This document shows positions 1 through 8,436 of a stretch of DNA of 64,000 nt, in pieces. Source of the stretch: Flaviramulus sp. BrNp1-15 (lineage in GTDB: Bacteria; Bacteroidota; Bacteroidia; Flavobacteriales; Flavobacteriaceae); the NCBI RefSeq assembly GCF_022259695.1, contig NZ_CP092099.1:2340471-2404470 (forward strand). Direction: 5' to 3'. How positions within the stretch are numbered: position 1 is the first letter of the stretch; each line of letters opens with the position of its first letter. The notes beneath the pieces are model-generated. The model searched no databases. It was not told the origin of the DNA and saw only the letters and a program-made list of their open reading frames with translations. Position numbers and translations under genes: made by a program.

Positions 1-784
1 CTCCAGCAATAAATGCACCTGTACTAGCCATAGACTTTGCAAAAGTTGCAAAATACACATCAATATCGTCTTGAACACCTTGCTCTTCTCCTGCTCCTGC
101 TCCAGTTGCACCTAAAGTTCCAAAACCATGAGCATCATCAACAAATAACCTGAAATTAAATTTCTTTTTTAGTTCTACAATTTCTTTTAAACGCCCTTGC
201 TCTCCACGCATTCCAAAAACACCTTCAGAAATAACTAAAATTCCTCCTCCAGTTTGTTCTGCCATTTTAGTAGCACGTTCTAAGTTTTTCTCAAGACTTT
301 CAACATCATTATGCTTATAAGTAAAACGTTTACCCATGTGTAAACGCACACCATCAATTATACAAGCGTGAGCATCTACGTCATAAACAATAATGTCGTC
401 TTTAGATACCAACGCGTCAATGGTAGACACCATACCTTGGTAACCAAAATTTAAAAGATAAGCAGCTTCCTTTTTTACAAAAGATGCTAATTCATTTTGA
501 AGTTTTTCATGTAAATCAGTATGACCAGACATCATTCTTGCTCCCATAGGGTAAGCAGAACCATATTGAGCAGCTGCCTCAGCATCTACTTTTCTTACTT
601 CTGGGTGATTTGCTAAACCTAAATAGTCATTAATACTCCATGTGATAACCTCTTTACCTTGAAATTTCATTCGGTTAGAAATTTCTCCTTCTAATTTAGG
701 AAATACAAAGTAACCTTCTGCTTGAGAAGCCCATTTACCTAATGGTCCTTTGTCTTTATAAATTTTATCAAATAAATCTTTCAT
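1..784 (-). CDS. PLP-dependent alpha-oxoamine synthase (serine palmitoyltransferase / KBL family), 3' part cut by window edge
   Basis: About 261 N-terminal residues are present; the C-terminus lies before base 1. The family condenses an amino acid with an acyl-CoA and releases CO2; in Bacteroidota such enzymes often act as serine palmitoyltransferase, the first step of sphingolipid synthesis. Visible family features are a SINDYLGLANHPEV-like segment, the DDAHGFGTLG stretch whose Asp contacts the cofactor nitrogen, and a lysine in FATFAKS expected to carry PLP. The start codon is the ATG at 782-784. The exact substrate (serine, glycine or alanine) cannot be read from this fragment, so 2-amino-3-ketobutyrate ligase or 8-amino-7-oxononanoate synthase remain possible. 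Confidence 0.83.
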   Translation of the reverse strand, partial: MKDLFDKIYKDKGPLGKWASQAEGYFVFPKLEGEISNRMKFQGKEVITWSINDYLGLANHPEVRKVDAEAAAQYGSAYPMGARMMSGHTDLHEKLQNELASFVKKEAAYLLNFGYQGMVSTIDALVSKDDIIVYDVDAHACIIDGVRLHMGKRFTYKHNDVESLEKNLERATKMAEQTGGGILVISEGVFGMRGEQGRLKEIVELKKKFNFRLFVDDAHGFGTLGATGAGAGEEQGVQDDIDVYFATFAKSMASTGAFIAG

Positions 785-910
785 CTATTATAAATCAAAT
801 TGCTATTAAACTAAGACATAACTATAACCAGGGAGTTTGCTTTTGTTAAAGGGAATAAACATAAGAAAATGTTTAAAATTTAAGAAACTTTAGCTTTTAG
901 TTAGTTCGTG

Positions 911-918
911 CAAAATTA
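911..918 (-). promoter_or_regulatory. Probable -7 promoter box for the alpha-oxoamine synthase gene
   Basis: On the minus strand this reads TAATTTTG, a match to the Bacteroidota -7 consensus TAnnTTTG. It lies about 130 bases upstream of the start codon at 784. No clear TTG box is seen at the expected upstream distance, so it rests on one element. Confidence 0.4.
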
Positions 919-966
919 AATATTTATATGGTTTGAACATAATTTTTGATGCTCAATTATTGGCAA

Positions 967-1016
967 AATAAAAAAAGAGATAAAATTTTACTGTAATTGC
1001 AAAATATTATCTCTTT
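967..1016 (-). terminator. Probable terminator of the cysteine synthase-family gene
   Basis: Bases 974-983 (AAAGAGATAA) pair with 1007-1016 (TTATCTCTTT) around a 23-base loop. Read on the minus strand, the stem is followed by a T-rich run (rc of 967-976). It lies just past the stop codon of the minus-strand gene at 1034. The long loop makes it less certain than the others in the window. Confidence 0.5.
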
Positions 1017-1033
1017 AATTTATGTTATTTATA

Positions 1034-2074
1034 TTACTTTATGTACTGAATACTTTGTGTTGCCGCCTCATTAACACTATCAAAAAAGCCTTGTTCATTC
1101 ATCCATTTATCACTGTAAACTTTACTCATGTAACGCGAACCATGATCTGGAAAAATAACAACTACATTATCATCTTTTTTAAATCTACCTTCTTCTCCTA
1201 ATTGAAGTATAGCCTGAATAGCTGCACCAGAAGTATAACCAACAAACATACCCTCTTTTTTAGCTATTAAGCGAGCTGTATGGGCGCTGTCTTCATCAGT
1301 AACTTTAACAAACTCATCAATAACATCAAAATCTGTAGCTGTTGGAATTAAATTTTTACCCAAACCTTCAATTCGGTATGGATAAATTTCTTTTTCATCA
1401 AACTCTCTGGTTTCATGATATTTTTTAATGACTGAGCCAAAAGCATCAACACCAATTATTTGTATATCTGGATTTTGCTCTTTTAAATATTTAGCAGTAC
1501 CAGAAATAGTTCCTCCTGTACCACTACAAGCTACAAGATGCGTAATTTCACCTCCTGTTTGTTCCCAAATTTCTGGCCCTGTAGATTTATAATGTGCGTC
1601 AATATTTAATTGATTGAAATACTGATTAATATAAACCGAACCTTTAATTTCTTCGTGCAAACGTTTTGCAACTTGATAATACGATCTTGGATCATCTGCA
1701 CTAACATGAGCAGGACATACATAAACCTTGGCTCCCATTGTTTTCAGCATATCAATTTTATCTGCTGAAGATTTAGAACTCACTGCTAATACACAATCAT
1801 AACCTTTAATAATACTAACCATGGCAATGCTAAAGCCTGTATTACCAGAAGTTGTTTCTATAATAGTATCGCCAGGAGAAAGGATACCCTTTTTCTCTGC
1901 TTCTTCTATAATGTAAAGTGCAATTCTGTCTTTGGAAGATTGTCCAGGGTTAAAAGATTCTATTTTTGCATAAAAGTTTCCTTTAAACTTGGAAGCTATT
2001 TTATTAAGTTTAACAAGCGGAGTATTGCCTACTAAATCTAATACATTATCAAATACTTGATTTCTGTGTTTCAT
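1034..2074 (-). CDS. PLP-dependent cysteine synthase / cystathionine beta-synthase family protein
   Basis: A 346-residue fold-type II PLP enzyme that would form cysteine from O-acetylserine and sulfide, or cystathionine from serine and homocysteine. Lys48 in SSKDR is the expected Schiff-base residue, TSGNTG (75-80) is the substrate-binding loop and GTGGT (185-189) holds the PLP phosphate. It is longer than a typical CysK (about 310) and has no C-terminal CBS domains. It stands alone between two other minus-strand genes with its own promoter and terminator. CysM-like, CysK-like and CBS-like assignments cannot be separated from motifs alone, so no symbol is given. Confidence 0.85.
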   Translation of the reverse strand: MKHRNQVFDNVLDLVGNTPLVKLNKIASKFKGNFYAKIESFNPGQSSKDRIALYIIEEAEKKGILSPGDTIIETTSGNTGFSIAMVSIIKGYDCVLAVSSKSSADKIDMLKTMGAKVYVCPAHVSADDPRSYYQVAKRLHEEIKGSVYINQYFNQLNIDAHYKSTGPEIWEQTGGEITHLVACSGTGGTISGTAKYLKEQNPDIQIIGVDAFGSVIKKYHETREFDEKEIYPYRIEGLGKNLIPTATDFDVIDEFVKVTDEDSAHTARLIAKKEGMFVGYTSGAAIQAILQLGEEGRFKKDDNVVVIFPDHGSRYMSKVYSDKWMNEQGFFDSVNEAATQSIQYIK

Positions 2075-2103
2075 AAAAGCTATTTATAAACTGCCAATTT
2101 TAA

Positions 2104-2134
2104 CAAAAATAAATGCAGTTTAAAACCGAACAAA
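2104..2134 (-). promoter_or_regulatory. Promoter of the cysteine synthase-family gene, both boxes present
   Basis: On the minus strand a TTTG box (rc of 2131-2134) is followed after exactly 19 bases by TATTTTTG (rc of 2104-2111). This fits the Bacteroidota pattern TTTG-N19-21-TAnnTTTG. The -7 box lies 29 bases upstream of the ATG at 2074. Confidence 0.7.
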
Positions 2135-2153
2135 AATAAAACATTTTTTTTTA

Positions 2154-4214
2154 TTAACCATGAATTCCTTCTAAATCTAATAAAAAAGCATATTCTAAAG
2201 CGACCTCTTTTAAGCTTTCAAAACGCCCTGACGCCCCGCCATGACCGGAATCCATATCGGTATGTAATAATAATTTGTTAGAATCTGTTTTTAATTCTCT
2301 TAATTTTGCCACCCATTTTGCAGGTTCCCAATATTGTACTTGAGAATCATGCAAACCTGTAGTAACCAGCATGTTTGGATAATCCTTTGCTTCAACATTA
2401 TCGTAAGGTGAATAGGATTTCATATAGCTGTAATATTCTTCATGATTTGGATTTCCCCACTCATCATACTCTCCTGTTGTAAGCGGAATAGTATCATCTA
2501 GCATAGTTGTAACTACATCTACAAAAGGTACAGCTGCTAAAATTCCGTTATAAAGCTCAGGATTCATATTAATTATTGCTCCCATTAATAAACCACCAGC
2601 AGAACCTCCATAGGCATATAAATGCTTGTTTGAAGTATACTTTTGCTCTATTAAATATTTAGAGCAATCAATAAAATCGGTAAACGTATTTATTTTGGTT
2701 AGCAGTTTTCCTGTTTCATACCATTCACGTCCTAAATATTCTCCGCCTCTAATATGAGAAATAGCATAAACAAAACCTCTATCTAACAAACTTAAGCGAA
2801 TACTGGAAAACGAAGGGTCTACAGTTGAGCCGTATGATCCATAAGCATATTGTAATAGTGGATTAGTTCCATCTAACTTAATTCCTTTTTTATAAACTAA
2901 GGAAATAGGTATTTTCACTCCATCGCGAGCTGTTGCCCATACTCGTTTTGCTTCGTAGTTTTCTTTATTATATTTACCTCCTAAAACTTCCTGCTCTTTC
3001 TTGATTTCGCGTTGCTTAGTCTTAAAATTGTAATCAACAACAGCACTTGGTGAAATTAAAGAGTTAAAACCATAGCGTAGTACATCGCTGTTAAAATCTG
3101 GGTTATTACCAATATATGTTGTATACGTTTCAGAACTGAAGGGTAAATAATAATCTTCTGTCCCATCCCAACTTATAATTCGCAAATTATTGAGTCCGTT
3201 TTCACGTTCATTTATAACTAAATAGTCCTTGAATATTTCAATATCTTCTATTAAAACATCTTTCCTGTGCGGAATTAAATCTTTCCAATGTTTTAATTCC
3301 GTAGTTTCTTCATTGGTTTTTGAAACCTTAAAATTGGTAGATTTATCATTATTTGAAATGATATAAAAATGATCACCATAATGAGCAATAGAGTATTCTA
3401 AATCTGTTATACGAGGTTGAAAAACTTTAAATGTTTCATCTGGAGTATCGGCATTTAATATTCTATATTCAGAAGATAATGTGCTAGACGACCCAATTAC
3501 AATATATTTTTTCGACTTAGTTTTATAAACAAAGGTGTTAAAAGTTTCATCAGTTTCATGATAAACTTCAATATCTTCTTGAGGATCTGTATGTAATTTA
3601 TGTTTAAATATTTTATTAGAACGTAGCGTTATTACATCCTTCATGGTGTAAAACAATGTTTTATTATCGTTTGCCCAAGTAGCTCGCCCTGTTGTATTTA
3701 AAATCTTATCTGAATAAATCTCACCAGTTTCTAAATTTTTTATTTGAATGGTGTATTGTCTTCTACTAACAGTATCGGTTGAATAAGCTGCTAGTTTATT
3801 ATCTGGACTAATAGAAATACCACCTAAATTAAAATAGGAATGGCCTTTAGCCATTTCGTTACAGTCAAACAAAACTTCTTCTGGTGCGTCTAAAGTCTCT
3901 TTTTTACGTAAATAAACAGGGTAATCTTTACCTGTTTCGTAGCGCGTAATGTACCAATAACCATTTAATTTGTAAGGAACCGTGGTATCATCCTCTTTAA
4001 TTCTACCTTTCATCTCTTCAAATAACTGGTTTTGAAAAGCTTCGGTATGCTTCATTACGTGATTTGTGTACTCATTTTCAGCATTTAAATACGCAATAAC
4101 CTCGGGATTTTCTCTATCATTTAACCAATAATAATTATCTATTCTAACATCGTTATGAATCTTTAATTCTTTAGATATTTTTCTAGCTACTGGAATTTTA
4201 ATGTCTTTTTTCAA
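2154..4214 (-). CDS. ptrB: Oligopeptidase B (S9 family serine peptidase)
   Basis: A 686-residue S9A peptidase that cleaves short peptides after basic residues. The N-terminal two-thirds is the beta-propeller that limits access, and the C-terminal third is the alpha/beta hydrolase domain. The catalytic triad is visible: Ser538 in GGSAGG, Asp623 in GLHDSQ and His658 in SGHGG. The RGGEYLGREWYETGK segment is typical of oligopeptidase B rather than prolyl oligopeptidase. There is no obvious signal peptide, so it is probably cytoplasmic. Length matches the family. It is divergent from ybaB on the other strand. Confidence 0.92.
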   Translation of the reverse strand: MKKDIKIPVARKISKELKIHNDVRIDNYYWLNDRENPEVIAYLNAENEYTNHVMKHTEAFQNQLFEEMKGRIKEDDTTVPYKLNGYWYITRYETGKDYPVYLRKKETLDAPEEVLFDCNEMAKGHSYFNLGGISISPDNKLAAYSTDTVSRRQYTIQIKNLETGEIYSDKILNTTGRATWANDNKTLFYTMKDVITLRSNKIFKHKLHTDPQEDIEVYHETDETFNTFVYKTKSKKYIVIGSSSTLSSEYRILNADTPDETFKVFQPRITDLEYSIAHYGDHFYIISNNDKSTNFKVSKTNEETTELKHWKDLIPHRKDVLIEDIEIFKDYLVINERENGLNNLRIISWDGTEDYYLPFSSETYTTYIGNNPDFNSDVLRYGFNSLISPSAVVDYNFKTKQREIKKEQEVLGGKYNKENYEAKRVWATARDGVKIPISLVYKKGIKLDGTNPLLQYAYGSYGSTVDPSFSSIRLSLLDRGFVYAISHIRGGEYLGREWYETGKLLTKINTFTDFIDCSKYLIEQKYTSNKHLYAYGGSAGGLLMGAIINMNPELYNGILAAVPFVDVVTTMLDDTIPLTTGEYDEWGNPNHEEYYSYMKSYSPYDNVEAKDYPNMLVTTGLHDSQVQYWEPAKWVAKLRELKTDSNKLLLHTDMDSGHGGASGRFESLKEVALEYAFLLDLEGIHG

Positions 4215-4265
4215 AATGGGGTTTTATTCTTAAAAATTTAAGCCCTCAAAAATAGAAAAATTAAA

Positions 4266-4273
4266 TAGTTTTG
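4266..4273 (+). promoter_or_regulatory. Probable -7 box for ybaB
   Basis: TAGTTTTG fits TAnnTTTG and ends 26 bases before the ATG at 4300. No TTG box is evident at 19-21 bases upstream. Confidence 0.45.
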
Positions 4274-4299
4274 TAATGTAAAACTAAAATTATAAAATT

Positions 4300-4614
4300 A
4301 TGTTTGGAGATATGATGAATATGATGGGTAAACTAAAAGAAACCCAAAAGAAAGTAGAAGAAACTAAAAAACGTTTAGATACAGTTTTAATTGATGAAAC
4401 TAGTAATGATAACAAGCTTAAAATTACCTTAACTGCTAATAGAACCATTAAATCTATCGAAATCGATGATGAATTGCTTGAAGATAAAGAACAACTTGAA
4501 GATTATTTAATTCTTACACTTAATAAAGCTATTGAAAAAGCTACTAAAGTTAATGAAGCTGAACTCGCTGCAGTTGCAAAAGAAGGGATGCCAAATATTC
4601 CTGGAATGGATTAG
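4300..4614 (+). CDS. YbaB/EbfC family nucleoid-associated protein
   Basis: A 104-residue protein with the YbaB layout: a Met-rich N-terminus ([12 protein letters not shown]), a charged helix, a central beta region and an acidic C-terminal helix. Members are dimeric DNA-binding proteins that coat the nucleoid. In many bacteria the gene sits next to dnaX and recR, but here its neighbours are ptrB (divergent) and ltaE (convergent). Length is normal for the family. Confidence in the family is high; the regulatory role in this organism is not known. Confidence 0.9.
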   Translation: MFGDMMNMMGKLKETQKKVEETKKRLDTVLIDETSNDNKLKITLTANRTIKSIEIDDELLEDKEQLEDYLILTLNKAIEKATKVNEAELAAVAKEGMPNIPGMD

Positions 4615-4644
4615 TTTAAGTAGATTGTTAGATTTCTTAGAATA

Positions 4645-5667
4645 TCAGATTGTTTGAGTTTTTAGAGTTTTGATTAGTGTTTCATGCATCGCATCAGTGT
4701 AATTATAATGGGTTACCATACGTAGCTTACCACCTCCCATGCTGATAACATAAATACTTTTATCAGCTAGATTTTTCACAAAACGTTCTTCATCAACATA
4801 TTTATTTAATTCGAAAATCACAATATTGGTTTCAATAGGTTCAACCGATTTAACTATTGATAATTTGGTTAACTCCTCACCTATTTCCTTTGCTTTTTTA
4901 TGGTCTTCGGCTAAACGTTCTATATTATTATCTAGAGCATAAAGTCCGGCAGCAGCTAAATAACCTGCTTGTCTCATATTTCCTCCAAAGATTTTCCGAA
5001 TTCTGATAGCATTTTGCATAATATTAGAATCTCCAATCAAAACCGAACCTATAGGGCAACCTAAACCTTTACTTAAACACACCGAAATAGTATCAAATAC
5101 TTCTCCATACTGTTTAGCGGTTTCATTTTTAGCTACTAAGGCATTCCAAATACGCGCACCATCTAAGTGATAACCCAACTCGTTTTCATCACAAACAGCT
5201 TTAATCTTTTTAATTTCATTAAAATCCCAACAACTTCCACCTCTTCTATTAGCTGTATTTTCAATTTCAACTAAACTTGTTTTACTATAATAATAAGCAT
5301 TTGGATTTATAGCTTTTAAAACATCTTCGGCTGTAAACATGCCGTTGTTTTCATCTAAAAGCTTACAGGAAATTCCGCTATTAAACGAAGCACCACCAGA
5401 TTCGTAATTATAAATGTGAGCATATTTATCACAAATCACTTGATCTCCAGGGTTTGTATGCAACTTTAAAGCGGTTTGGTTAGCCATAGTACCACTAGGA
5501 AAAAATAAAGCTTCTTCTTTACCAAACATATTAGCAATACGCTGCTCTAATAGATTAACAGTTGGGTCTTCTCTAAATACATCATCTCCTACTTTAGCTT
5601 GCATCATAGCATCCAACATTCCTTTTGTAGGTTTTGTAACAGTGTCGCTTCTTAGGTCTATTATCAT
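4645..5667 (-). CDS. ltaE: Low-specificity L-threonine aldolase
   Basis: A 340-residue PLP enzyme that splits threonine or allo-threonine into glycine and acetaldehyde. The N-terminal IDLRSDTVTKPT stretch is diagnostic, GYHLDGARIW gives the cofactor-binding Asp, and Lys200 in CLSKGLGCP is the expected PLP lysine. The first 22 codons (5603-5667, except that the copy ends inside codon 22) are duplicated exactly at 8229-8293. The gene therefore now begins at the left edge of an inserted segment and has lost its original upstream region, which is expected to lie right of 8293. No strong minus-strand promoter was found in 5668-5772. The coding sequence itself looks intact. Confidence 0.93.
   Translation of the reverse strand: MIIDLRSDTVTKPTKGMLDAMMQAKVGDDVFREDPTVNLLEQRIANMFGKEEALFFPSGTMANQTALKLHTNPGDQVICDKYAHIYNYESGGASFNSGISCKLLDENNGMFTAEDVLKAINPNAYYYSKTSLVEIENTANRRGGSCWDFNEIKKIKAVCDENELGYHLDGARIWNALVAKNETAKQYGEVFDTISVCLSKGLGCPIGSVLIGDSNIMQNAIRIRKIFGGNMRQAGYLAAAGLYALDNNIERLAEDHKKAKEIGEELTKLSIVKSVEPIETNIVIFELNKYVDEERFVKNLADKSIYVISMGGGKLRMVTHYNYTDAMHETLIKTLKTQTI
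5603..5667. repeat. 65-bp perfect direct repeat, left copy (5' end of ltaE)
   Basis: Identical base for base to 8229-8293, offset 2626. Identity stops at 5602/8228 on one side and 5668/8294 on the other. The left copy is part of intact ltaE; the right copy is an orphan. The arrangement resembles a target duplication or attachment-site pair around the segment 5668-8228. Confidence 0.95.
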
Positions 5668-5683
5668 AAAATCTAATTATATG

Positions 5684-5691
5684 TATATTTG
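5684..5691 (+). promoter_or_regulatory. Probable -7 box for the CapK-like gene
   Basis: TATATTTG matches TAnnTTTG and lies 81 bases upstream of the ATG at 5773, inside the inserted segment. No TTG box is seen at the usual distance; that region is the start of ltaE. Confidence 0.45.
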
Positions 5692-5772
5692 CGGCTTATA
5701 AAAGTATAATTATTTATTTAAATATAAATTTTCATTTCAATTTTAAGCCCAAAACCTACTTAGACTAACTAC

Positions 5773-7083
5773 ATGAATTATTTAAACTATTTAAGAAATA
5801 AATCTTTTTGGTTAATAGATGCTTTAAAAGGAAGGTTGATTAAAAATCATCTAAAAGAAGTTAGTTTGATTCTTAAAAACCCCACGAGCGAACAATCAAA
5901 AAACATAAGAAAAAAACATATAGAGAATTTACTGCTTCATGCTTGTAAAACAACTCTATACTATTCATCCTTTATCAATAATAAAGATATTGTTGAATTT
6001 CCTGTGATAAAAAAAACAGATATTCAACAAAATTTTGAAGCGTTTAAATCAAGTAAATTTAAAGAAAAGACTAATTATAAAGTAGCTACAAGTGGCTCAA
6101 CTGGAGTTCCTTTTTTCTTATTTCAAGATACTAATAAAAGACAGAGAAATACTGCTGACGTTTTATATTTTTCAAAGGAATGCAATTTCACACTTGGAAA
6201 TAGATTGTATGAGTTAGAAGTTTGGAGAAAACATAACAAAAAAAGCAGGTTTAAATCATGGATTCAAAATATAAAGCAATTCGATATTTCTAAGTTATCC
6301 GATACTCGAATAGAAGAATTTTTACAACTTTTGAAAACTTCAAAACAAAAAAAGACCATTCTTGGTTTTGCTTCCTCTTATGAACAAATATGTCAATATT
6401 TAGATAAATCAAAAAACAAAATTGAAGATTACAAGATTAGTTCCATAATTGCAAATTCTGAATATTTAAATCTTAATACTAAAAAATCAATGAGTAACTA
6501 TTTTAATGCTCCTGTATTATCAAGATATTCAAGTGAAGAGATTGGTATAATTGCTCAACAAACTATTAAATCTCCAGATTATTTCATTATTAATCATGCA
6601 AGTTACCATGTTGAATTATTAAGTTTAGAAGAAGATACACCTGTTAAAGTTGGAGAAATTGGTCGTATTGTTGTTACAGACTTATTTAATTATGCAATGC
6701 CTATTATAAGATATGACACAGGTGATATAGCAAAGTTAATTGAAGATGATGGTATTACTAAATTTGAACATATAGAAGGAAGAAAAATGGATTTAATATA
6801 TGACACAAAAGGTAATATAATATCATCATTCGTTGTTTATACTAAATTCTACAACTACTATAAACACTTAAATCAATATCAATTTATACAAGAAGGTGAT
6901 AAAAAATACCATATAAAACTAAACATACATGATGAAAACTTTCCTTTTGAAAAGGAGTTAATAGAAGATATTAAAAAAGATTTTGGTTTTGATTCAATTA
7001 TAAAAGTAACTTACGTTAAAGAAATACCTACACTTTCATCAGGAAAAAGAAAGAAAGTTTTAAATACTTTTCATAAAAATTAA
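5773..7083 (+). CDS. CapK/PaaK-like adenylate-forming enzyme
   Basis: A 436-residue member of the phenylacetate-CoA ligase-like branch of adenylate-forming enzymes. The ATP-binding P-loop TSGSTGVPF lies near residue 107, an aromatic/acidic stretch SRYSSEEIG follows mid-protein, and YDTGDIAKL with the C-terminal SSGKRKK lysine region completes the family pattern. Relatives without a defined acid substrate are common in capsule and surface polysaccharide loci (CapK). It is convergent with the ATP-grasp gene, sharing four bases at the stops, and both lie within the segment flanked by the 65-bp repeat. The pairing suggests a joint acid-activation or ligation pathway; this is inference. Confidence 0.82.
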   Translation: MNYLNYLRNKSFWLIDALKGRLIKNHLKEVSLILKNPTSEQSKNIRKKHIENLLLHACKTTLYYSSFINNKDIVEFPVIKKTDIQQNFEAFKSSKFKEKTNYKVATSGSTGVPFFLFQDTNKRQRNTADVLYFSKECNFTLGNRLYELEVWRKHNKKSRFKSWIQNIKQFDISKLSDTRIEEFLQLLKTSKQKKTILGFASSYEQICQYLDKSKNKIEDYKISSIIANSEYLNLNTKKSMSNYFNAPVLSRYSSEEIGIIAQQTIKSPDYFIINHASYHVELLSLEEDTPVKVGEIGRIVVTDLFNYAMPIIRYDTGDIAKLIEDDGITKFEHIEGRKMDLIYDTKGNIISSFVVYTKFYNYYKHLNQYQFIQEGDKKYHIKLNIHDENFPFEKELIEDIKKDFGFDSIIKVTYVKEIPTLSSGKRKKVLNTFHKN

Positions 7084-8207
7084 CTAAACTTAGCCAAAAT
7101 CACATTTTTAGTTCTCCAAATAAACTTATAAATCATTGGTAATGGATCTTTAATTGCAAATTTTAAAGGTGTATTAGCAATTATAAATTTGAAGTTAAAA
7201 AGAGTAGTTTTCTTTATCTTAATTTTTTTAATTAAACCTTTTAAATTTAAATACTCAATATTTTTGTAATCAGGCTTTATAAAATTTTGGTTTAAACTTG
7301 CTAAGCAATATAGATGTGGAAAATTTACTCCAGAAATTAATGATGCATCTAACGAAACCCAGTAACGTGTGTTTATTTCTATTACTTTAAATTTTTCGTC
7401 ATGTTTGTCATATCTCATATCAATGTGAGCAATACCTGACCAATTAAGAGATTTCATTAACTTTTCTACTACTTTATATAACTCTTCATTATGAAGAAAT
7501 TCTAACCCCACTTGAGGTGAAAATTCATTTTTACCTAAAAGATTCCCTTTTTGAATTGTATATGCCAAAACTTCTCCATTTTTACATAAAACACTACAAT
7601 CTATATCATAACCTTCAATATAATCTTGAACTAAATAAGGATAATTAAATTTATTTTCATCAAAAAAATGATCTATTTGTTTTTTAGAATTAAATACTTT
7701 TATTCCCATTCCTCCGCCAAATCCTTCCATAGGTTTTATTAAAGCAGGCAATTTAATTTCCTTTTCACTTGTAGTCGCTCCTGGTAAAATAACTACTCCT
7801 TTTGGATGTGGTAAATTATTAGTTTTTAAATGTTCGGCTAAACACCCTTTATTAATAGCTATATTGAATACTGAAAAACTAGGTAAAAGTCCTAATTTAG
7901 ATTTATTATTTACTAAATTTTCATGCTTTATAATTGTTCTTATTCCGTCTTCAAAAATTGGCATAACAACATCTATATCATATCTAATAAGTTCTTTATT
8001 TATATTATAAATCCAATCTATTTCATTCGTTTTTTCAAAAAAAGAAAAGTTATAAATATATCTAGATAATCTCATTGGATTACTGTTTTTGTTTGACATA
8101 ACAAAAATTTTCAATCCTTTAATTTGAGCTAAACAATTGACCACATAAATTAAAAGATGACTTTCACCATCTGGAATTAATACTGAAATATTATTATTAG
8201 TTTTCAT
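7080..8207 (-). CDS. ATP-grasp domain protein (carboxylate-amine/thiol ligase type)
   Basis: A 375-residue protein resembling CarB-like ATP-grasp ligases, which activate a carboxylate as acyl phosphate and join it to a nucleophile. Visible are LPALIKPMEGFGGGMG (nucleotide-binding lysine and glycine-rich loop), YLVQDYIEGYDIDCSVL, and the metal-binding IEINTRYW near residue 275. The N-terminal part (1-105) looks like a pre-ATP-grasp domain. The start at 8207 follows a purine run (AAAAAAGG). A 24-codon orphan ltaE fragment ends 11 bases upstream, so transcription may come from the old ltaE promoter. Substrates are unknown. Confidence 0.82.
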   Translation of the reverse strand: MKTNNNISVLIPDGESHLLIYVVNCLAQIKGLKIFVMSNKNSNPMRLSRYIYNFSFFEKTNEIDWIYNINKELIRYDIDVVMPIFEDGIRTIIKHENLVNNKSKLGLLPSFSVFNIAINKGCLAEHLKTNNLPHPKGVVILPGATTSEKEIKLPALIKPMEGFGGGMGIKVFNSKKQIDHFFDENKFNYPYLVQDYIEGYDIDCSVLCKNGEVLAYTIQKGNLLGKNEFSPQVGLEFLHNEELYKVVEKLMKSLNWSGIAHIDMRYDKHDEKFKVIEINTRYWVSLDASLISGVNFPHLYCLASLNQNFIKPDYKNIEYLNLKGLIKKIKIKKTTLFNFKFIIANTPLKFAIKDPLPMIYKFIWRTKNVILAKFS

Positions 8208-8218
8208 CCTTTTTTACT

Positions 8219-8293
8219 TTAACTATAAATCATAGCATCCAACATTCCTTTTGTAGGTTTTGTAACAGTGTCGCTTCTTAGGTCTATTATCAT
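8219..8293 (-). pseudogene. Orphan 5' fragment of ltaE, 24 codons
   Basis: Reads the first 21 residues of threonine aldolase exactly plus the start of the next codon, then diverges and stops at a TAA at 8219-8221. Bases 8229-8293 are the right copy of the 65-bp repeat. The stop lies 11 bases before the ATG of the ATP-grasp gene, so the fragment could be translated as a leader peptide. It is most simply explained as the part of ltaE left behind, or copied, when the two-gene segment was inserted. Confidence 0.88.
8229..8293. repeat. 65-bp perfect direct repeat, right copy (orphan ltaE start)
   Basis: Perfect copy of 5603-5667. It marks the right boundary of the inserted segment. The sequence to its right probably is the ancestral ltaE upstream region shared with prfB. 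Confidence 0.95.
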
Positions 8294-8314
8294 TATAAAA
8301 GTTAATAAGTAAAT

Positions 8315-8340
8315 ATCCTCTAAAGCTAGCCTTAGAGGAT
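8315..8340. other. Perfect hairpin between the ltaE remnant and prfB
   Basis: Bases 8315-8323 (ATCCTCTAA) pair with 8332-8340 (TTAGAGGAT) around the loop AGCTAGCC. On the plus strand it is followed by an AT-rich but not U-only stretch, so it is a weak terminator at best. It could be an operator or an old terminator in the ltaE-prfB intergenic region. Confidence 0.6.
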
Positions 8341-8383
8341 TTAAATTTTAATTATTGAGTAAAGCTATAAAATTATATTAAGA

Positions 8384-8418
8384 TTTGTTTTCTGCTGTAT
8401 CTTTAAATTCTATTTTTG
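8384..8418 (+). promoter_or_regulatory. Probable prfB promoter
   Basis: TTTG at 8384-8387 and TATTTTTG at 8411-8418, a match to TAnnTTTG. The 23-base spacer is slightly longer than the usual 19-21. The -7 box ends 18 bases before the ATG at 8437. Confidence 0.5.
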
Positions 8419-8436
8419 TTTAAAATAAATTTAACT

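Noticed and set aside
5603-8293. Insertion sequence explanation for the 65-bp repeats
   Set aside because: No transposase and no inverted terminal repeats were seen; the repeats are direct and derive from the host gene.
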